Assembly (NCBI RefSeq): GCF_026460885.1 | Contig: NZ_JAOVZW010000021.1 | Span: 1 to 64,000 of the forward strand | Direction of reading: 5' to 3' | Length of the DNA: 64,000 nucleotides | Source: Chryseobacterium formosum | GTDB taxonomy: Bacteria; Bacteroidota; Bacteroidia; Flavobacteriales; Weeksellaceae | In this document: positions 62,028 through 64,000 of the stretch, piece after piece | Layout: each line of letters begins with the position of its first letter | How positions within the stretch are numbered: position 1 is the stretch's first letter | Notes under the pieces: generated by a model | Databases searched by the model: none | What the model saw: the letters and a program-made list of their open reading frames with translations, nothing else | Told to the model about the DNA's origin: nothing | Translations under genes and position numbers: made by a program

Positions 62028-62597
62028 ATGGAAAAATTAATTGAATATATACTGCATTTTGGCAATTTGAACCAACAGCAAATCGACTTTATCAAAAGCA
62101 AGGCAACGGAATTGGAACTGAAGAAAGATGATTATTTTTCCGAAGCAGGAAAAATTCCCAAATACATTGGTTTCGTTTTGGAGGGCGTTTTTCGTTTTTG
62201 CTATTACAATAATAAGGGCGAAGAAATAACCTATTATTTTATCAGCGAAAACAGTTTTGTTTCGGACCAGCAAAAATTTGATGCACAGGCAGCAGCAACT
62301 GATTACATACAGGCTGTTACCGATTGTAAAATGCTGGTGTTCTCTAAAAAAGATTGGGACGAAATTTTAAATACAATTCTGGATTGGGATAAGATTGCTG
62401 CTAAAATAACACACAAATGTTTAACCGAAGCGATGGACAGAAGAAGTCCGTTGGTTTCGGAAGATGGGACTACCCGTTACCTGTCATTCCTCGAAAAATA
62501 TCCAATGCTTATCAACCGTGTTCCGCTTTCATTTGTCGCTTCGTACTTGGGCGTTACCCAACAATCGTTGAGTAGAATCAGAAAAAACATCCGCTAA
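62028..62597 (+). CDS. Crp/Fnr-family regulator
   Basis: A 189-residue Crp-like protein: beta-roll (LKKDDYFSEAGKIPKYIGFVLEGVFRFCYY; GEEITYYFISENSFVSD), long helix, and C-terminal helix-turn-helix (VPLSFVASYLGVTQQSLSRIRK). It lacks the Fnr cysteine cluster. The palindrome TTACCAAATGGTAA lies before this gene and before the following SDR, indicating autoregulation and control of that gene. Confidence 0.93.
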   Translation: MEKLIEYILHFGNLNQQQIDFIKSKATELELKKDDYFSEAGKIPKYIGFVLEGVFRFCYYNNKGEEITYYFISENSFVSDQQKFDAQAAATDYIQAVTDCKMLVFSKKDWDEILNTILDWDKIAAKITHKCLTEAMDRRSPLVSEDGTTRYLSFLEKYPMLINRVPLSFVASYLGVTQQSLSRIRKNIR

Positions 62598-62606
62598 AAA
62601 TCTCTT

Positions 62607-62620
62607 TTTACCAAATGGTA
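62607..62620. promoter_or_regulatory. Candidate Crp/Fnr operator, site 2
   Basis: A second copy of TTACCAAATGGTAA, 57 bases before the SDR start and 10 bases after the Crp/Fnr stop, within the same 18-base block as site 1. Confidence 0.75.
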
Positions 62621-62676
62621 AATGTTTTCATTTTTGAAGTTCGGAAATTTGTATCATTAATTTAAAACAAAAGATT

Positions 62677-63540
62677 ATGAGCAAAAAAGTTGTATTAATA
62701 ACAGGAACAAATAGTGGATTTGGATGGCTTACCGCAAAAAGTGTTGCAGCATTGGGACACCAGGTTTACGCAACAATGAGAGATACAAAAGGTAAAAATT
62801 CAGATAAAGCAAAAGCCCTTTCAGAGATAGAAAACATTACCGTTCTGGATGTTGCTCTTACAGACGAAAATAGTGTGCAGAACGCCATAGATACCATCAT
62901 CGCAAAAGAAGGAACAATAGATGTTTTGGTAAACAATGCGGGTTTTAGCAGAAACGGTGTGGCCGAAAGTTTTACCACCGCCGATGTGCAGGAAATACTC
63001 GATATCAATGTCATCGCACCTTGGCGATTGATGAAATTGGTGTTGCCATTTATGCGTAAACAATCCGAAGGTCTGATCATTAATGTCACCAGCGGATTTG
63101 GTACCGTTTCATTTCCTTTTGCCACAATGTACAGTGCTTCAAAATTTGGTTTGGAAGGCATTAGTGAAGGTTTGCATTACGAAGTAAGACCTTTGGGTAT
63201 TGACGTTGCCATCCTGCAGCCGGGTGCTTTCCCGACAGAGATGTCACAAAAATTCAACCCTGGTTCTGATGCTTCGGTTAACGATGCTTATCAAGCGATA
63301 GCAGATTATCCTAATAAAATGGGGGCTGCTATTGGTAAGGCATTCGAAACTTTAAATCCTAATCCACAAGATGTTGCAGACGCCGTGGTAAATTTAATCA
63401 GCTTACCCAAAGGTCAGCGCCCGATAAGAACTAATGTTGACCCTTTCACAGGACAATACCTCCAAGCTGCAAATGATGCTGTTCAAGTGCAATATGAGAA
63501 AGCGTTAACTGCCTTTGGAATGGGAGATTTATTGAAGTAA
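62677..63540 (+). CDS. Short-chain dehydrogenase/reductase, classical
   Basis: A 287-residue SDR: TGTNSGFGWLTAKSV (cofactor loop), VLDVALTDENSV, VNNAGFSRNGVAESF, VTSGFGTVSFPFATM, catalytic YSASK and ILQPGAFPTEMS. It belongs to the oxidoreductase group that includes 17-beta-HSD-like SDRs. It lies 79 bases after the Crp/Fnr gene and carries the same palindrome in its promoter, so it is the best-supported target of that regulator. A strong terminator follows. Confidence 0.93.
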   Translation: MSKKVVLITGTNSGFGWLTAKSVAALGHQVYATMRDTKGKNSDKAKALSEIENITVLDVALTDENSVQNAIDTIIAKEGTIDVLVNNAGFSRNGVAESFTTADVQEILDINVIAPWRLMKLVLPFMRKQSEGLIINVTSGFGTVSFPFATMYSASKFGLEGISEGLHYEVRPLGIDVAILQPGAFPTEMSQKFNPGSDASVNDAYQAIADYPNKMGAAIGKAFETLNPNPQDVADAVVNLISLPKGQRPIRTNVDPFTGQYLQAANDAVQVQYEKALTAFGMGDLLK

Positions 63541-63618
63541 AATATTGGAACCTCAAATTTTACTGCAGTCTACCGTCCTAAAAATCCGATGCAGATTACA
63601 GGTCAAAAATAATTTATT

Positions 63619-63653
63619 ATACCAAAGCAAAACGTTTTTGCTTTGGTATTTTG
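63619..63653 (+). terminator. Rho-independent terminator after the SDR
   Basis: ATACCAAAGCAAAA / TTTTGCTTTGGTAT, a 14-bp perfect stem with a 3-base loop followed by TTTG. It lies 78 bases past the stop at 63540. Confidence 0.9.
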
Positions 63654-63760
63654 TTTAATAAGTAAAGAATAAAAAAGTAACAGCTTTTTTGATGATCAAT
63701 ACTATTAAAATGTCAAATTTTTAAAAATTTGATATATATTTAAGTATATAAATTTTCCAT

Positions 63761-64000
63761 ATGCTTAAAGATTTTGAATTTTATCTTTTCCTGGTTTTCT
63801 TGATTACGATGCTTATCATGCTGGCCAATAAAATTAAAGTTGCATATCCTGTTTTACTGGTATTGGCGGGACTTGCCATAAGCTTTATTCCTGGTGTGCC
63901 ACCCATTAAAATAGAGCCCGAATTACTGTTCATCATTTTTCTACCACCTTTACTATACGAAGCTGCCTGGTCAACCTCATGGAAAGAGCTTTGGCGATGG
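63761..64000 (+). CDS. CPA1-type Na+/H+ antiporter, N-terminus only (partial at window edge)
   Basis: The first 80 codons of a membrane protein. Helix 1 is FEFYLFLVFLITMLIMLANK, then a short loop, helix 2 YPVLLVLAGLAISFIPGVP, and LLFIIFLPPLLYEAAWSTSW, the conserved LPPLLYEAA motif of NhaP/CPA1 monovalent cation:proton antiporters. The rest lies beyond the window. It is a separate unit behind a terminator. Confidence 0.85.
   Translation, partial: MLKDFEFYLFLVFLITMLIMLANKIKVAYPVLLVLAGLAISFIPGVPPIKIEPELLFIIFLPPLLYEAAWSTSWKELWRW

Overview
The window reads as one chromosomal stretch of a Bacteroidota (Flavobacteriia) genome, most like Chryseobacterium or another Weeksellaceae. The evidence is low GC, long AT-rich intergenic gaps, TAnnTTTG-type -7 boxes, absence of obvious Shine-Dalgarno sequences, several TTG/GTG starts, and the character of the proteins: NodT-type outer-membrane factors, YdeI/DUF1905, DUF2461, DUF429, and many AraC, TetR and Crp/Fnr regulators. 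No rRNA, tRNA, CRISPR array, intact transposon or prophage was seen. The species call is an inference.

Region 1 (1-10749, + strand) looks like a surface-fibre locus. It holds the tail of one pilin-like gene, a remnant of a second and an intact third. These are followed by a PapD-like periplasmic chaperone, a large non-canonical usher-like outer-membrane barrel, and a two-part adhesin whose C-terminal domain resembles the pilin. Directly downstream on the same strand are a GAF-PAS-PAS hybrid histidine kinase with two receiver domains, a second histidine kinase and a LuxR-type response regulator. Fibre assembly and a phosphorelay therefore form one co-directional block.

Region 2 (10750-22921) is loose and partly decayed. 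It has a sigma-2-only ECF-like protein, small unknown proteins, and remnants of a histidine kinase and a pyruvate oxidase. An AraC regulator and a universal stress protein/GNAT/racemase operon follow. A LOV (blue-light type) histidine kinase with a single-domain receiver comes next; the 5' end of the kinase gene and its leader are duplicated as a perfect 218-bp tandem repeat. A Crp/Fnr regulator, a VOC protein and a P-loop protein close the region.

Region 3 (22922-50643) is a series of regulator-plus-target modules for redox and detoxification functions: a TetR-controlled ene-reductase/SDR/SDR/MDR operon; a YdeI-like protein and an ATP-grasp/DUF2461/DUF429 cluster; an HxlR/NmrA divergent pair; an AraC- and TetR-flanked RND efflux operon; an AraC/ene-reductase pair; and a second RND efflux operon led by TetR with an SDR and a DUF2798 protein at its end.

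Region 4 (50644-56999) is a TetR-controlled acyl-CoA/acyl-ACP operon: thioesterase, FabF-like synthase, thiolase, dihydrolipoyl dehydrogenase, FadI-like thiolase. Region 5 (57000-64000) has a decayed secreted-protein gene and an IS1-like transposase scrap, then SDR/DoxX/AraC/SDR/AraC/Crp/SDR genes, and ends inside a Na+/H+ antiporter gene. In several modules a palindrome near the regulator gene recurs in front of its probable target. These shared palindromes are the best direct evidence of regulatory wiring in the window.
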